Of a DNA stretch of 63,322 bases, positions 47,707 to 57,501 are shown one piece after another. The notes under the pieces are model-generated. The model was not told the DNA's origin, did no database searches, and worked only from the letters and a program-made list of their open reading frames with translations. This DNA comes from Methanobacteriaceae archaeon (GTDB taxonomy: Archaea; Methanobacteriota; Methanobacteria; Methanobacteriales; Methanobacteriaceae). Position 1 is the stretch's first letter. Each line of letters starts with the position of its first letter. The position numbers were made by a program, and so were the translations under genes. The stretch lies in contig JACBOA010000013.1 of the NCBI GenBank assembly GCA_013403005.1, forward strand, positions 1 to 63,322, given 5' to 3'.

Positions 47707-48315
47707 ATGGGAGAACTTCAAAAAAAGCTTGATAAGATCCAAAAGGAGTTTGAAACTTCATATGCAGAGATTATGGCATTTTTAGAGGATAGATACTGCT
47801 GGAAGTGTCCCATGCGCACTAGCCGCACCCAATCACGCTGTGGTGAGGTACACGCCGGAAGAGTTCTTCAGGAAAGTGTTGAGGAAGGTACACATTCTCA
47901 TTTAAAAAATTTGAAGATTCCCGAAGCAGAAATAGAAGCACTGCTACTTAGAATAATGAAAAAGAAAATTAAACGACAGGGCGGGAAACAACGGGAAAAT
48001 ACTTTTATCTTTAAAGTACATAGCAAACAGAGTCCAGACTTGAGACCAGGAACTTATTTGCAGGTTAAAATTAACCCCCGTAGATTGAAACCCGGTGAAG
48101 AAATACTGATCTCTCCTGAACCATTAGAAAATCCAGTTTTGGGGTCTGTAGCCCTGATTACTGGTTTCCCATTTATTATAGTGCCCGTGCAGAAATTCTT
48201 CCATGAAGGCAATTTCTGGTACGTTGAAGTTGAAAATAACCGTATTATTCCTTTAGAATCTGTCTTTGCTGTCTTATTAAAGAATTTGAAGCAGGGCAAT
48301 TCCCTGCTTGATTAA
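47707..48315 (+). CDS. Conserved protein of unknown function with Cys motif and S24-like C-terminus
   Basis: The 202-residue protein has a putative metal site CWKCPMRTSRTQSRC (CxxC...C) at about 32-46, a basic middle (KKKIKRQGGKQRE) and a C-terminal beta-rich half. That half (GEEILISPEPLE, then GSVALITGFPFIIVPVQKF and YVEVENNRIIPLE) loosely resembles the S24/LexA-type fold, without a clear catalytic Ser-Lys pair. I do not recognise the family. A DNA- or RNA-linked role is possible from charge alone. Confidence 0.65.
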   Translation: MGELQKKLDKIQKEFETSYAEIMAFLEDRYCWKCPMRTSRTQSRCGEVHAGRVLQESVEEGTHSHLKNLKIPEAEIEALLLRIMKKKIKRQGGKQRENTFIFKVHSKQSPDLRPGTYLQVKINPRRLKPGEEILISPEPLENPVLGSVALITGFPFIIVPVQKFFHEGNFWYVEVENNRIIPLESVFAVLLKNLKQGNSLLD

Positions 48316-48426
48316 TAAATAATTATAATGCTATTTTAATGATAAAAAAACTATTCACAAAATATTTATAAAAAATTTTATAAAACTTTCAAAAATGAAT
48401 AAATAATCTTATAGCAAGTGTTTATT

Positions 48427-48969
48427 ATGCATGGGGGTGATTCAATAGAACAGAATGAGGAAATGGATGTTTTCCGAGCCAAAATTTTGAACATGCTCCC
48501 GGTTAGCAGTTTGAAAGAGATTTCTGATGTGTTTTTCCAAGAAACCAAGAGGTTGCTTAAAAGCAGTAGCTGTTATGTGGCATTTGTGGACCCTAAAAAT
48601 GGGGATAGTGTAGGAATTTCATTTTCTCACCTTACAGAATCCTGTCAAATGTATGAAAACATTGGTGAGGCCAGATTCAAGGTATTGAAGGATGGTAGTT
48701 ACGGTGGACTGTTAGGTTACTCCCTGGACACAGGTGAATCCGTATTCGTCCATGATATAAAGAGTCACCCCGCAGCACATGGGCTTCCCCCGGGTCATGA
48801 ACCAGTTAATCAATTTTTATCAGTTCCAGTGGTTTATGAAGGACAAATTATTGGTCAAATTGTTGCCGGGAACCCTGTAGAAGATTACACCCCGGAACAC
48901 GTGGAAATTGCTGAAAAAATTGCAGAAATCTATGCAATTGTTCTTAAAGAGTTATTATACTCAGAGTAG
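48427..48969 (+). CDS. GAF domain protein
   Basis: The 180-residue protein is essentially one GAF domain. Helix LPVSSLKEISDVFFQETKRLL leads to strands ending in FVHDIKSHPAAHGLPPGHEP, QFLSVPVVYEGQIIGQIVAGNP and a final amphipathic helix. GAF domains bind small molecules or flavins, or sense redox state. No output domain follows, so it may signal to another protein. GTG 48418 is a possible earlier start. ATG 48427 was preferred but lacks a clear ribosome binding site; a TATA box near 48365-48385 leaves a short leader. Confidence 0.8.
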   Translation: MHGGDSIEQNEEMDVFRAKILNMLPVSSLKEISDVFFQETKRLLKSSSCYVAFVDPKNGDSVGISFSHLTESCQMYENIGEARFKVLKDGSYGGLLGYSLDTGESVFVHDIKSHPAAHGLPPGHEPVNQFLSVPVVYEGQIIGQIVAGNPVEDYTPEHVEIAEKIAEIYAIVLKELLYSE

Positions 48970-49038
48970 AACTTAAATCTGTCTTAAAATATAGTTTTAT
49001 AATAAATAAAAGAAAAAAGGGAGAAAATAGGGAGAATA

Positions 49039-50541
49039 TTATTTTTTCCGATAATTGAACTTCGCTCCCTTAAAAAGGCCACAAACCACCAGAATTAGAG
49101 CCGGGGCAAGTATCCATAGGGGTACACCGGTTTTTTGCATGGTCACAGTCTTAAAACCTGCATTGACATATCCGGATTCAGAGGAAGAACTAACCGTTGC
49201 CAGGAGAGATCCGGGTGCAAGATCCTGTTCTCCACGGTCCCGGACAAATATATCCGCATATCCATTGGTGTCACTTGCAACCAGGTTAGTGGCGAGTGAC
49301 TCAAATGCCACATAGCGACCGTTTGCACTGATGGTGGGGAAAGTATAAAATGGGCTGTTTCCATTGCCCTGTTCTCCTGCAGCCCCTACACTAACCCGTT
49401 CCATGGTCATGGTAAACAGATCACAGACGAAAATATCGAAAAACCCGTTGGTATCGTCCGGAACCAGGTTGGTAGCCGATGAAGAAAAAGCTACATATCG
49501 GTTGTTGGCACTAATCACCGGGAAGGTGCTCCAGCCACCAGTGGCTTCTGTTCCTCCCATACCCACACTGATACGTTGGGTTTGATGGGTTATTCTATCA
49601 TAAAGGAACACATCAGCCAATGCGTTGGTGTCATCAGGCACCAGGTTGGTTGCCTGGGAATAATATACCACGTACCTGCCATCAGCACTGATGGCGGGCC
49701 AGGCACTCACTGCATTGGCTTGTACTCCTCCAGGTCCTAAATTCACTCGCTCAGTCAAGTGTAAGATGCGGTCATGCACAAACAGATCATTTTGCCTGTT
49801 TGTATCATCCGGCACCAGATTAGTGGCTGCTGAGTCGAATACCACGTACCTGCCATCAGCACTGATCCAGGGGCAGCAATTACCACCACTCCAAGAATTT
49901 CCCTGTGCACCTCCCGGACCCAGACTAACACGCTCCATTAGCCCCGTATCCCGGTCATATACAAATACATCAGCCCGGTTGTTAGTATCATCCGCCACCA
50001 GATTGCTGGCATAGGACCAGAAGGAAACGTAACGGCCGTTTTCGTTTATGGCACACCATACACTCATACCATTAGATTGAGCACCAGCCCAACCTTTGCT
50101 TACCAGTTCTGTGGTGTGAGTGTAACGGTCATGGACAAATATATCAGTTTGCTGGTTGGTGTCGTCTGCAACCAGGTTAGTGGCCTCTGAATTGAAGACT
50201 ACGTACCTGCCGTTAGCACTAATAAAAGCACACCTGCTGTCGTCATTTGCTTGAACTCCTCCCGGCCCTACACTGACACGTTCCGTGGTATGGCTGATTC
50301 GATCATGCACAAAGATATCATAGGCCTTGTTGGTGTCATCAGGAACCAGGTTGGAAGCACCTGAGGTGAAAGCAACGTACCGGCCATCAGCACTGATAGA
50401 AGCACTGGCACTATCCAGATCACCTTGTGTCCCATCTGAAGCTATAGAGACCCTTTCAGTGGTAGGATAAGCTGCCGTGGACTGACAGCATAGAAATAAA
50501 GAAATTAGGACGCTGAAGGTAATTATTAACCATATTTTCAC
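49039..50541 (-). CDS. Secreted seven-bladed beta-propeller (TolB/PD40-like) with C-terminal anchor
   Basis: A signal peptide (residues about 1-24, ending in AAYP) is followed by seven repeats of about 60 residues. Each repeat has the form ISA(D/N)GRYV-F-S-A(T/S)NLV-DDTN----D(I/V/L)F(V/L)-DR. Seven blades make a closed propeller. The recurring DDTN...D residues could bind calcium. The end has MQKTGVPL, one hydrophobic helix and a basic end (NYRKK), the same tail plan as the surface protein at the start of the window. GTG 50541 has GGTGA 5 nt upstream. It is probably a surface adhesion or glycan-binding protein; the ligand is unknown. Confidence 0.85.
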   Translation of the reverse strand: MKIWLIITFSVLISLFLCCQSTAAYPTTERVSIASDGTQGDLDSASASISADGRYVAFTSGASNLVPDDTNKAYDIFVHDRISHTTERVSVGPGGVQANDDSRCAFISANGRYVVFNSEATNLVADDTNQQTDIFVHDRYTHTTELVSKGWAGAQSNGMSVWCAINENGRYVSFWSYASNLVADDTNNRADVFVYDRDTGLMERVSLGPGGAQGNSWSGGNCCPWISADGRYVVFDSAATNLVPDDTNRQNDLFVHDRILHLTERVNLGPGGVQANAVSAWPAISADGRYVVYYSQATNLVPDDTNALADVFLYDRITHQTQRISVGMGGTEATGGWSTFPVISANNRYVAFSSSATNLVPDDTNGFFDIFVCDLFTMTMERVSVGAAGEQGNGNSPFYTFPTISANGRYVAFESLATNLVASDTNGYADIFVRDRGEQDLAPGSLLATVSSSSESGYVNAGFKTVTMQKTGVPLWILAPALILVVCGLFKGAKFNYRKK

Positions 50542-50986
50542 ATTTTCACCCCCCTTTACAATTATTAACCATATTAATGAGGATATTTTTAGATTAACCT
50601 CTGATTATTAGATTAATCTTAATCCATGCTTAACTATTTTTAAAATAAATCTTTAACTTTCAAACCCTCTCTTAGTATCTGTTCTTCACTAGTAATATTT
50701 CTTTGCAAGGTCAATTTAATAGAAAATACTAAGTATTAAGAAGACTTCCGTAGATGCTCATGTGCTACTTAAAAAATATCTCACCAGTTTAATAAGCTAA
50801 AAACCCTAAAATATAATTTAATAAAATCCCTGTTTATTTTAAATTGTTAAATATCAAATGGTTTCTTTTAACCGCATTAGTATGAAAAATGATCTGTCTG
50901 ATTGAGGGATTATGATCAAATAAAGAAAATTAAGAAAAAATAGAAAATGAATAAAAAATTAGATTTAAAAAATTAGATCAAATAAT
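50542..50986. other. AT-rich spacer, no gene seen
   Basis: The 445-bp region upstream of the propeller gene and downstream of cyclophilin (both on the minus strand) contains only AT-rich sequence and a C-rich block just before the propeller start that becomes its ribosome binding site. Confidence 0.45.
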
Positions 50987-51412
50987 TTACTCATCAGTTA
51001 CTGTGACCTTATTCATCACATCTCCAGGTTTAATGGCGTTAACCACTTCCATTCCCTTAACCACTTTCCCGAAAACGGTGTGCACACCATCCAGGTGGGG
51101 TTGTGGGGAGTGGGTGATGAAGAACTGGCTGCCACCAGTGTCCTTACCAGCATGGGCCATGGATAATGCACCAGTTCCATGCTTATGGGGGTTTATTTCA
51201 CATTTTATGGTGTAACCGGGTCCTCCAGTTCCATTACCCTTGGGACATCCGCCCTGGATTACAAAGTCAGGTATCACCCTATGGAAGGTTAGTCCATCGT
51301 AGAATCCACTGTTGGCCAGTTTTTCGAAGTTGGCCACGGTATTAGGTGCTTCGTTTTCAAAAAGTGTGAGTTCAATATTTCCTTTATCAGTTTCGATAAC
51401 TGCTTTTTTCAT
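50987..51412 (-). CDS. Cyclophilin-type peptidyl-prolyl cis-trans isomerase
   Basis: The 141-residue cytoplasmic protein is a single minimal cyclophilin domain. The active-site segment FHRVIPDFVIQGGCP holds the catalytic Arg, and GPGYTIKCE, GSQFFIT and LDGVHTVFGKV follow in order. It assists protein folding by proline isomerisation. Length is typical of prokaryotic cyclophilins without a signal. ATG 51412 begins MKKAVIETDKG. The gene stands alone. Confidence 0.95.
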   Translation of the reverse strand: MKKAVIETDKGNIELTLFENEAPNTVANFEKLANSGFYDGLTFHRVIPDFVIQGGCPKGNGTGGPGYTIKCEINPHKHGTGALSMAHAGKDTGGSQFFITHSPQPHLDGVHTVFGKVVKGMEVVNAIKPGDVMNKVTVTDE

Positions 51413-51549
51413 AATATATTCACCAAGAAAAAATTTAATTTACTCGTTTATAAAGTTTGATGCGTGTTTTCCTTAATTTATGAAAATGCTTTATTGATAC
51501 GATAAGATAAAAGTTCCGTTTTAAACTTAGAAACCCTAAAAAAACTGAT

Positions 51550-51891
51550 TTAGGGTTGATGTGGGTCCAGAACACCCTGATGACCCATCATTGATGAAAT
51601 AAGCATTCCAAGACATCCGGCTACAATCCATGCTATTCCAGCTAAAAAATCCCCTTCATATAGCATATAGCCACCAATGCCCAATAATATAACAGCGCAT
51701 ACTAGAATAATAGTTTTCCGTATTTTAACTGCCTTGATAGGTTTTCCTAGTTGGGGAGAAACTGACAGGAAGATCACACCCAATGTGATCCATGTAACTG
51801 CCTGAGAAGTTTGACCCATGTAAAGAGAATAAATTCCTATAAGCAGGAGAATGATTGAACCTGTATATAAAATGATTTTTTGATTATCCAT
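51550..51891 (-). CDS. Small four-helix membrane protein of unknown function
   Basis: The 113-residue product has four hydrophobic segments arranged as two similar halves (IILLLIGIYSLYMGQTSQAV and VILLGIGGYMLYEGDFLAGI), suggesting an internal duplication of a two-helix unit. ATG 51891 follows GGAGGGT with a 6-nt spacer. A TTG further up overlaps that site. No family recognised. Confidence 0.7.
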   Translation of the reverse strand: MDNQKIILYTGSIILLLIGIYSLYMGQTSQAVTWITLGVIFLSVSPQLGKPIKAVKIRKTIILVCAVILLGIGGYMLYEGDFLAGIAWIVAGCLGMLISSMMGHQGVLDPHQP

Positions 51892-52235
51892 AACATAACC
51901 CTCCAAATAAACTTAATTTTCGGACTAATGTGAATTTGATAGGTTTCATCTACAACTATAGTAATATAACTAGGAACCCATTAGTTATTAGATCTTCATA
52001 GAAATATTCACATTTGGGGTTTTTTGAAATATAATCTTTATAAACCTTATCCATATAACAATTATTAAAGAGAGGCAATTAAAGAGAAGCAGGATTGAAA
52101 ATTCATCCCCATCTTCCCCATCTTATATAAACACTGAATTTATTGCTTTATGATCAAGGGCATTAAAAATGAAAAAATGACAGGATACCTCTAGGATGGT
52201 TAAAATACCTTAATTAAGTTTTTGTGAGTGATATT
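51892..52235. other. Divergent promoter spacer before argD
   Basis: About 340 bp of AT-rich sequence. CTTATATAAAC near 52122-52132 is a plausible TATA box for argD. No gene or RNA is visible. Confidence 0.4.
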
Positions 52236-53414
52236 ATGAATACTGAAGAAATTATGGCTTTAGATAAAGATTATGTTATGCAAACTTACGGCCGGCAGCC
52301 ATTGGCTATAAAAGAGGGTAAAGGAGCTGTAGTTTGGGATATGGAAGGTAATCCATACATAGACTGTGTGGCAGGGATTGCAGTTAACAATGTTGGACAT
52401 GCCCATCCTCATGTGGCCCAAGCAATTAGCAAGCAGGCTCGCAAACTCATTCACACTTCCAATCTTTACTATACTGAGGAACAGGTTCTCCTGGCCAAAC
52501 TCCTGGTGGAAGTATCACCCCACCAGAAAGCCTTTTTCTGCAATAGTGGAGCAGAAGCCAATGAAGGATCCATTAAACTGGCCCGGAAATTCACAGGTAA
52601 AGGGGAGATAATAGCCATGGAAAACAGTTTCCACGGGCGAACTATCACCACCATCACCGCTACTGGTCAGCATAAGTACAAAAAGGGATTCGGCCCACTC
52701 ACTCCCGGATTCAAACACGTGCCTTACGGCAACTTGGAAGCAGTAAGCCAAGCTATCACTGATGAAACTGCTGCCGTGCTAGTGGAACCTGTGCAGGGAG
52801 AAGGTGGGATAATAACCCCTCCTGATGGTTATCTGGCAGAGTTGAAGAAAATCTGCCATGAGAATGACGTCCTCTTAATATTTGATGAGGTGCAGACTGG
52901 TTTTGGACGAACTGGGGAGATGTTCGCATCCCAGACCTTCAAGGTTACTCCAGACATAACTGCACTGGCCAAGGCCATTGCCGGGGGTTTCCCCATGGGA
53001 GCCATACTGGCCAGTGAAGAAGTGGGTAGTGCATTCCAACCCGGGGATCATGCCGCGACATTCGGTGGTGGGCCACTGGCTTGTGCGGCTGGTTTGGCTT
53101 CGGTGGAGACCATTCGAAAAGAAGGTTTACTAATAAAGTCTCGGGAAAATGGAGCATACTTTAAAAACGAGTTAAAAGAGCTATTCCTGGATCATGGATT
53201 GGTGGAAGATGTGCGGGGAATAGGATTAATGCTGGGATTAGAGATGGACATCCCCTGCGCCAGTATAGTTGATGCCATGCGAGAACAGGGCGTTCTGGTG
53301 AACTGCACTGCGGATACTGTCCTAAGATTTGTCCCTCCATTAGTTATCAGCAAAGAGCAGATCGACAATGTTACTGATCGCTTAGATGAAGTTATAGGAC
53401 GATTATCCGATTAA
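52236..53414 (+). CDS. argD: Acetylornithine aminotransferase
   Basis: ArgD transfers an amino group from glutamate to N-acetylglutamate semialdehyde in arginine synthesis and can also serve lysine synthesis. The 392-residue class III PLP enzyme has SGAEANEGSIKLARK, FHGRTITTI, FDEVQTGFGRTG and the PLP lysine Lys246 in LAKAIAGGFPMGA. ATG 52236 follows GAGTGAT; a GTG 12 nt earlier is possible. It is not directly joined to the lysA-dapF operon, but lies 180 nt upstream on the same strand, so shared use in lysine synthesis is possible. Confidence 0.93.
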   Translation: MNTEEIMALDKDYVMQTYGRQPLAIKEGKGAVVWDMEGNPYIDCVAGIAVNNVGHAHPHVAQAISKQARKLIHTSNLYYTEEQVLLAKLLVEVSPHQKAFFCNSGAEANEGSIKLARKFTGKGEIIAMENSFHGRTITTITATGQHKYKKGFGPLTPGFKHVPYGNLEAVSQAITDETAAVLVEPVQGEGGIITPPDGYLAELKKICHENDVLLIFDEVQTGFGRTGEMFASQTFKVTPDITALAKAIAGGFPMGAILASEEVGSAFQPGDHAATFGGGPLACAAGLASVETIRKEGLLIKSRENGAYFKNELKELFLDHGLVEDVRGIGLMLGLEMDIPCASIVDAMREQGVLVNCTADTVLRFVPPLVISKEQIDNVTDRLDEVIGRLSD

Positions 53415-53540
53415 ATTATAATATTAATGGATATTAATGTATAATATCCCCTCACATTTTCTTTTTCGAAATTTTCTTTTTGGAATATTTTTTTCTAAAA
53501 AAACCGGAAGTGAATTATACACTTCAATGATCACAATGAT

Positions 53541-53546
53541 TATATA
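53541..53546 (+). promoter_or_regulatory. Probable TATA box of lysA
   Basis: TATATA within GATTATATACTGG lies 50 nt before the lysA start. Transcription would begin near 53568, just ahead of the GGAGGA site. Confidence 0.45.
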
Positions 53547-53596
53547 CTGGTAAATGGATAAATTTAGTGTTTACTTCTTTTCGGAGGAAAATTTTT

Positions 53597-54883
53597 ATGA
53601 ACTTACACTTTAAGACCAATGAAAAAGGCAATCTGGACATTGGTGGTGCCGATGCTCTTGAACTTGCCCAAAATTATGGAACACCTCTTTATGTAATAGA
53701 TGAAATGAGAGTACGGGAAAACTACCAGAAAGTACAACAGGCATTCAGTGCAGAATATGAGGACTTCCAAATATTCTACGCTGCCAAGGCCAACACCAAC
53801 CTGGCAGTTATGCGGATACTGGAGCAGGAAGGTAGTGGTATTGATGCTGTATCCCCTGGAGAGATATACACCGCTCTTCTGGCAGGTTTTGAACCAGAAC
53901 GGATTCTTTTCACTGGGAATAATGTTACCACCGAGGAGCTAAAATACGCCCTTGAGGCTGGAGTGCGCATAAACCTGGACTCCGTATCCATGCTGGAACG
54001 ACTGGCAGAACTTCCTGGAGCAGAGGGGACAAAAATATCCTTCCGTGTGAACCCTATGGTGGGAGCTGGCCATCATGACCACTGCATAACTGGTGGTGAG
54101 CTTTCAAAATTTGGTATTATGGAACATGAAGCAGTTGAAGTCTACCAAAAATCCCAGGAGCTTGGTTTCAATCCAGTAGGAATTCATACACATATTGGTT
54201 CCGGTATTCTTGATCCTGAACCATTTAAACTGGCAGTTCAGGTGCTGATGGATGTGGCGGGACGAGTGCATAACGAAGCTGGGGTGAAATTCGAGTTCAT
54301 AGACTTCGGGGGAGGTTTAGGAATACCTTACACTCCTGAAGAATCTTTGCTGGATATTGAAAACTTTGCTAAGGAGATAGTAGCTCTTTACAAGGATAAA
54401 TTAAACGAACACAGTATTGGTAACCCCACCATGTGCATAGAACCCGGAAGATACATTGTAGGAGACGCAGCCTATCTTTTGACCAGAGTAAACACTGTTA
54501 AACAGAGTTACAGGAAATTTATAGGAGTGGATGCTGGTTTCAACACACTGTTACGTCCCACCATGTACGGATCCTACCATCACATACTGGTGGCGGACAA
54601 ACCCCTGGCAGAGCCTACAGAGAGCGTTGATGTGGCCGGGAATATCTGTGAATCTGGAGATCTTTTCGCCAGAGACCGGCCCCTGCCTGATATCCAGGAA
54701 GGAGATGTTCTGGCTATTATGAATGCTGGAGCGTACGCTTTCAGTATGGCCAGCCAGTACAATTCAAGACCAAGACCAGCTGAAGTTATGGTAAGTGATG
54801 GTCAGGCAGATGTAATCCGGGAAAAAGAGACCTTTGCTGACCTTTTATCCAAACAAAACCTTCCTTTGAGGTTTTTAAAATGA
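53597..54883 (+). CDS. lysA: Diaminopimelate decarboxylase
   Basis: LysA converts meso-diaminopimelate to lysine. The 428-residue fold-type III PLP enzyme has its cofactor lysine Lys64 in FYAAKANTN, the HTHIGSGI motif, FIDFGGGLGIPY and the active-site CESGD near residue 350, with EPGRYIVGDA between. ATG 53597 follows GGAGGA. An in-frame ATG 30 nt upstream is not supported. Its stop codon overlaps the dapF start by 4 nt (ATGA), so both are translated together. Confidence 0.96.
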   Translation: MNLHFKTNEKGNLDIGGADALELAQNYGTPLYVIDEMRVRENYQKVQQAFSAEYEDFQIFYAAKANTNLAVMRILEQEGSGIDAVSPGEIYTALLAGFEPERILFTGNNVTTEELKYALEAGVRINLDSVSMLERLAELPGAEGTKISFRVNPMVGAGHHDHCITGGELSKFGIMEHEAVEVYQKSQELGFNPVGIHTHIGSGILDPEPFKLAVQVLMDVAGRVHNEAGVKFEFIDFGGGLGIPYTPEESLLDIENFAKEIVALYKDKLNEHSIGNPTMCIEPGRYIVGDAAYLLTRVNTVKQSYRKFIGVDAGFNTLLRPTMYGSYHHILVADKPLAEPTESVDVAGNICESGDLFARDRPLPDIQEGDVLAIMNAGAYAFSMASQYNSRPRPAEVMVSDGQADVIREKETFADLLSKQNLPLRFLK

Positions 54884-55752
54884 GTGAAAAAATAATTCTA
54901 CTTTTTCACAAAATGCATGGTCTGGGAAACGATTACATAGTAATTGATGAGTTCACAGAAGAGCTCATACCAGAGCAGAAGAAAGCAGAAATCGTCCGGC
55001 AACTTTGCACCAGAGGTTTCTCCATAGGGGCTGATGGCGTTATATTCGTATCTCCATCTGACACCGCGGACATAAGATTCAGGATATTCAACAGTGACGG
55101 TAGTGAAGCTGAGATGTGTGGAAATGGAATTCGCTGCTTTGGTAAATATGTTTATGAAAATGATGTTCTGAAACAGAATAAGATGAGTGTGGAAACCCTG
55201 GGAGGAATCAAAAAACTCGTATTAAAAGTTGAAAGAGATTTTGTGGAATCTATTAGGGTTGATATGGGAAAATCTACCTTCAATACCCTGGATGTACCCA
55301 TGATCACTGATTATGATGAATTCATTGATCAGGAGCTTGAAGTTGACAGTGAATTGATTAAATTAACTGCCATTAATGTTGGTAATCCACATGCAGTTAT
55401 ATTCACCGAGAATTTAGACGAAGTTGACTTGGACCGTCTGGGTCCTCTTATCGAGAATCATGAAGCATTTCCCGAAAGGACTAACGTACATTTTGTGAAT
55501 GTTATAAATCCTCAGGAAGTGGAAATGCTCACCTGGGAAAGAGGAGCTGGTTTTACCATGGCTTGCGGCACTGGAGCTACCGCTACGGTTATTTCCGGGT
55601 ATAAAATGGGCCTCCTTCAAAAAGATGTTCTGGTACACCTCCCTGGAGGAGATCTGGAGATCTCAGTATATGAAGATGCAAACGAACTGGGTGCATTCAT
55701 GGAAGGGGACGCTGTTAGTGTGTTTGAAGGAATAATGGAGTTGGAATTATAA
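54880..55752 (+). CDS. dapF: Diaminopimelate epimerase
   Basis: DapF turns LL- into meso-diaminopimelate, the step before LysA. The 290-residue product has the two catalytic cysteines, Cys80 in EMCGNGIRC and Cys229 in MACGTGATAT, and MHGLGNDYIVID at the start. The overlap with lysA reverses the order of reactions but keeps the two last lysine enzymes in one operon. The third gene of the run, a class III aminotransferase, starts 83 nt later. Confidence 0.96.
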   Translation: MSEKIILLFHKMHGLGNDYIVIDEFTEELIPEQKKAEIVRQLCTRGFSIGADGVIFVSPSDTADIRFRIFNSDGSEAEMCGNGIRCFGKYVYENDVLKQNKMSVETLGGIKKLVLKVERDFVESIRVDMGKSTFNTLDVPMITDYDEFIDQELEVDSELIKLTAINVGNPHAVIFTENLDEVDLDRLGPLIENHEAFPERTNVHFVNVINPQEVEMLTWERGAGFTMACGTGATATVISGYKMGLLQKDVLVHLPGGDLEISVYEDANELGAFMEGDAVSVFEGIMELEL

Positions 55753-55835
55753 TATACAAGATTAAAATGACTCCATCCACCATCTTACATAATTAATTAA
55801 ATTCTGTAAAAAAAACATATACAGGAAGTGTTTGT

Positions 55836-57239
55836 TTGGCCTTAAAAGACTGGTCTGATGATTTAAAATCTAATGGAGTTCCTTTTATTTATTGTGCTCC
55901 ACCAGGCCCTAAATCCAGGGATAATATTCTGGAAGCAAAAAAATATGTAACCAGTTACTGGGCAGGTCAAGGGAAAAGTGGAAATGGTTGGGATCTGCCT
56001 TTAACTGTTAAAAGAGTTGCTAACAGCCTAATAGAAGATGTGGATGGTAATGTTTATATCGACTTAAATTCCGGTATCTCGACTGCCAATTTTGGGTATA
56101 ACAATCCTTTTATCTGGAGCCGTGCCCAGAAAATCATGGAGGAATACGGGATCCTGGGGATTTTCCCCTCCAATGATTACAATTTACCCCTCATGACAGC
56201 TGCCAGTAAAAAAATCCTGTCAACGGTTCCTAATGGCCACAGATACAGAGTTCACTATGCCTGTGATGGAACTGAAGCCAACGAGGCTGCACTGAAGACT
56301 GCAATTAGTTATACTGGCCGATCGTGTGTAGTATCATTTATGGGTTCCTTTCTTGGGAGGACCATGGGTTCTTTATCCTGCATGGCCCAGAAATCCAGGG
56401 ATGCGGACACTTTCCGTTCACTTCGCTCCAGTAACATCTACTTTGCTGAAGGAGCCAACTGTCCCAACTGCTTGTTCTGTGATAGTCCGGATAGTTGTAA
56501 TGGTTACTGTATTGAAAAATTCCTTAAGGATAGAGTTTTAACCTTTCAGGTAAGTCCAGAAGAAGTTGCTGCTTTCATAATGGAACCATACATTACTGGG
56601 GGTTTGATGAACCCGGCTCCACAGGAGTTTTTGAAATGTGCCCGGGAGATCTGTGACCAGTATGGGATTGTACTGATTTTCGACGAGGTGCAGAGTGGTA
56701 TGGGTCGCAGTGGCCGGATGTGGGTTCATGAACACCATGGGATTGAGCCTGATATCTTCACCAGTGCCAAATCACTGGGAGGGGGTATTAGTCCCCTGAG
56801 TGCGGCTTTCATAAAGGAAGAAATAATGGAAGAAGTTCCAGCTTACCATGGATCCACCTATGGCGGTGCACCCATCTCCTTAGCAGGTAACATGGCTGCC
56901 ATGGAGTACATGGACCAGAATAAACTTCTGGAAAGAGTTAATAAACTTGGTAAAATTATTGAAAACCGATTCCTTGAATGGACAGATTACTCTAATGTTT
57001 GGCAGACACGTGGCTGGGGATTGTTAAAGGCTGTGGACTTCCGGGAAGACAAAAACAAACCACTGGTAGACTATAAAAATAAAATTCAGGGTGAGTTATT
57101 CAAGAAGGGTGTAATCACCATGTCTGGTGGTCAGGGCAGATATCTTTCCATGTTAAGGATAATACCTTCATTCACCATTCCCCTAGACCAATTGTCTATA
57201 GGTCTGGATATTTTTGAAGAAATTATCAGTAAAAATTAA
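55836..57239 (+). CDS. Class III PLP aminotransferase with cysteine-cluster insertion
   Basis: The 467-residue protein resembles archaeal 4-aminobutyrate/ornithine-type aminotransferases. It has the PLP lysine Lys312 in TSAKSLGGGISP, CDGTEANEAALK and IFDEVQSGMGRSGRMW. Residues 209-225 hold five cysteines (Cx2Cx2Cx5Cx3C) in an insertion where relatives have one or two, suggesting a bound metal or Fe-S cluster or a redox-sensitive loop. The start is TTG 55836 with AGGAAGTG upstream. Its place after lysA-dapF suggests a role with diamino acids or lysine, but the substrate is not determined. Confidence 0.85.
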   Translation: MALKDWSDDLKSNGVPFIYCAPPGPKSRDNILEAKKYVTSYWAGQGKSGNGWDLPLTVKRVANSLIEDVDGNVYIDLNSGISTANFGYNNPFIWSRAQKIMEEYGILGIFPSNDYNLPLMTAASKKILSTVPNGHRYRVHYACDGTEANEAALKTAISYTGRSCVVSFMGSFLGRTMGSLSCMAQKSRDADTFRSLRSSNIYFAEGANCPNCLFCDSPDSCNGYCIEKFLKDRVLTFQVSPEEVAAFIMEPYITGGLMNPAPQEFLKCAREICDQYGIVLIFDEVQSGMGRSGRMWVHEHHGIEPDIFTSAKSLGGGISPLSAAFIKEEIMEEVPAYHGSTYGGAPISLAGNMAAMEYMDQNKLLERVNKLGKIIENRFLEWTDYSNVWQTRGWGLLKAVDFREDKNKPLVDYKNKIQGELFKKGVITMSGGQGRYLSMLRIIPSFTIPLDQLSIGLDIFEEIISKN

Positions 57240-57501
57240 GAAGCGCATGTTTTAGTGATGATAAGGCACGTGAAATCAATTTAAATGCTAATTTTTTCGT
57301 TTTCGGCACTTTAAGCCTTATTTTTTTTATTATTTTAATTTAGAATTTAACCATCAGGAAGCTTATCTTTCAATTGAAAATAAAAATTGATAAACCCAAG
57401 TAATTGATAAAACCTAGCCCCAAAAAAAGACATGGGATCATGAAATATTTAGGATAGTAAGATTTAGGATAGTAAGTCAATTGTAAAGATTTAAATAACC
57501 A

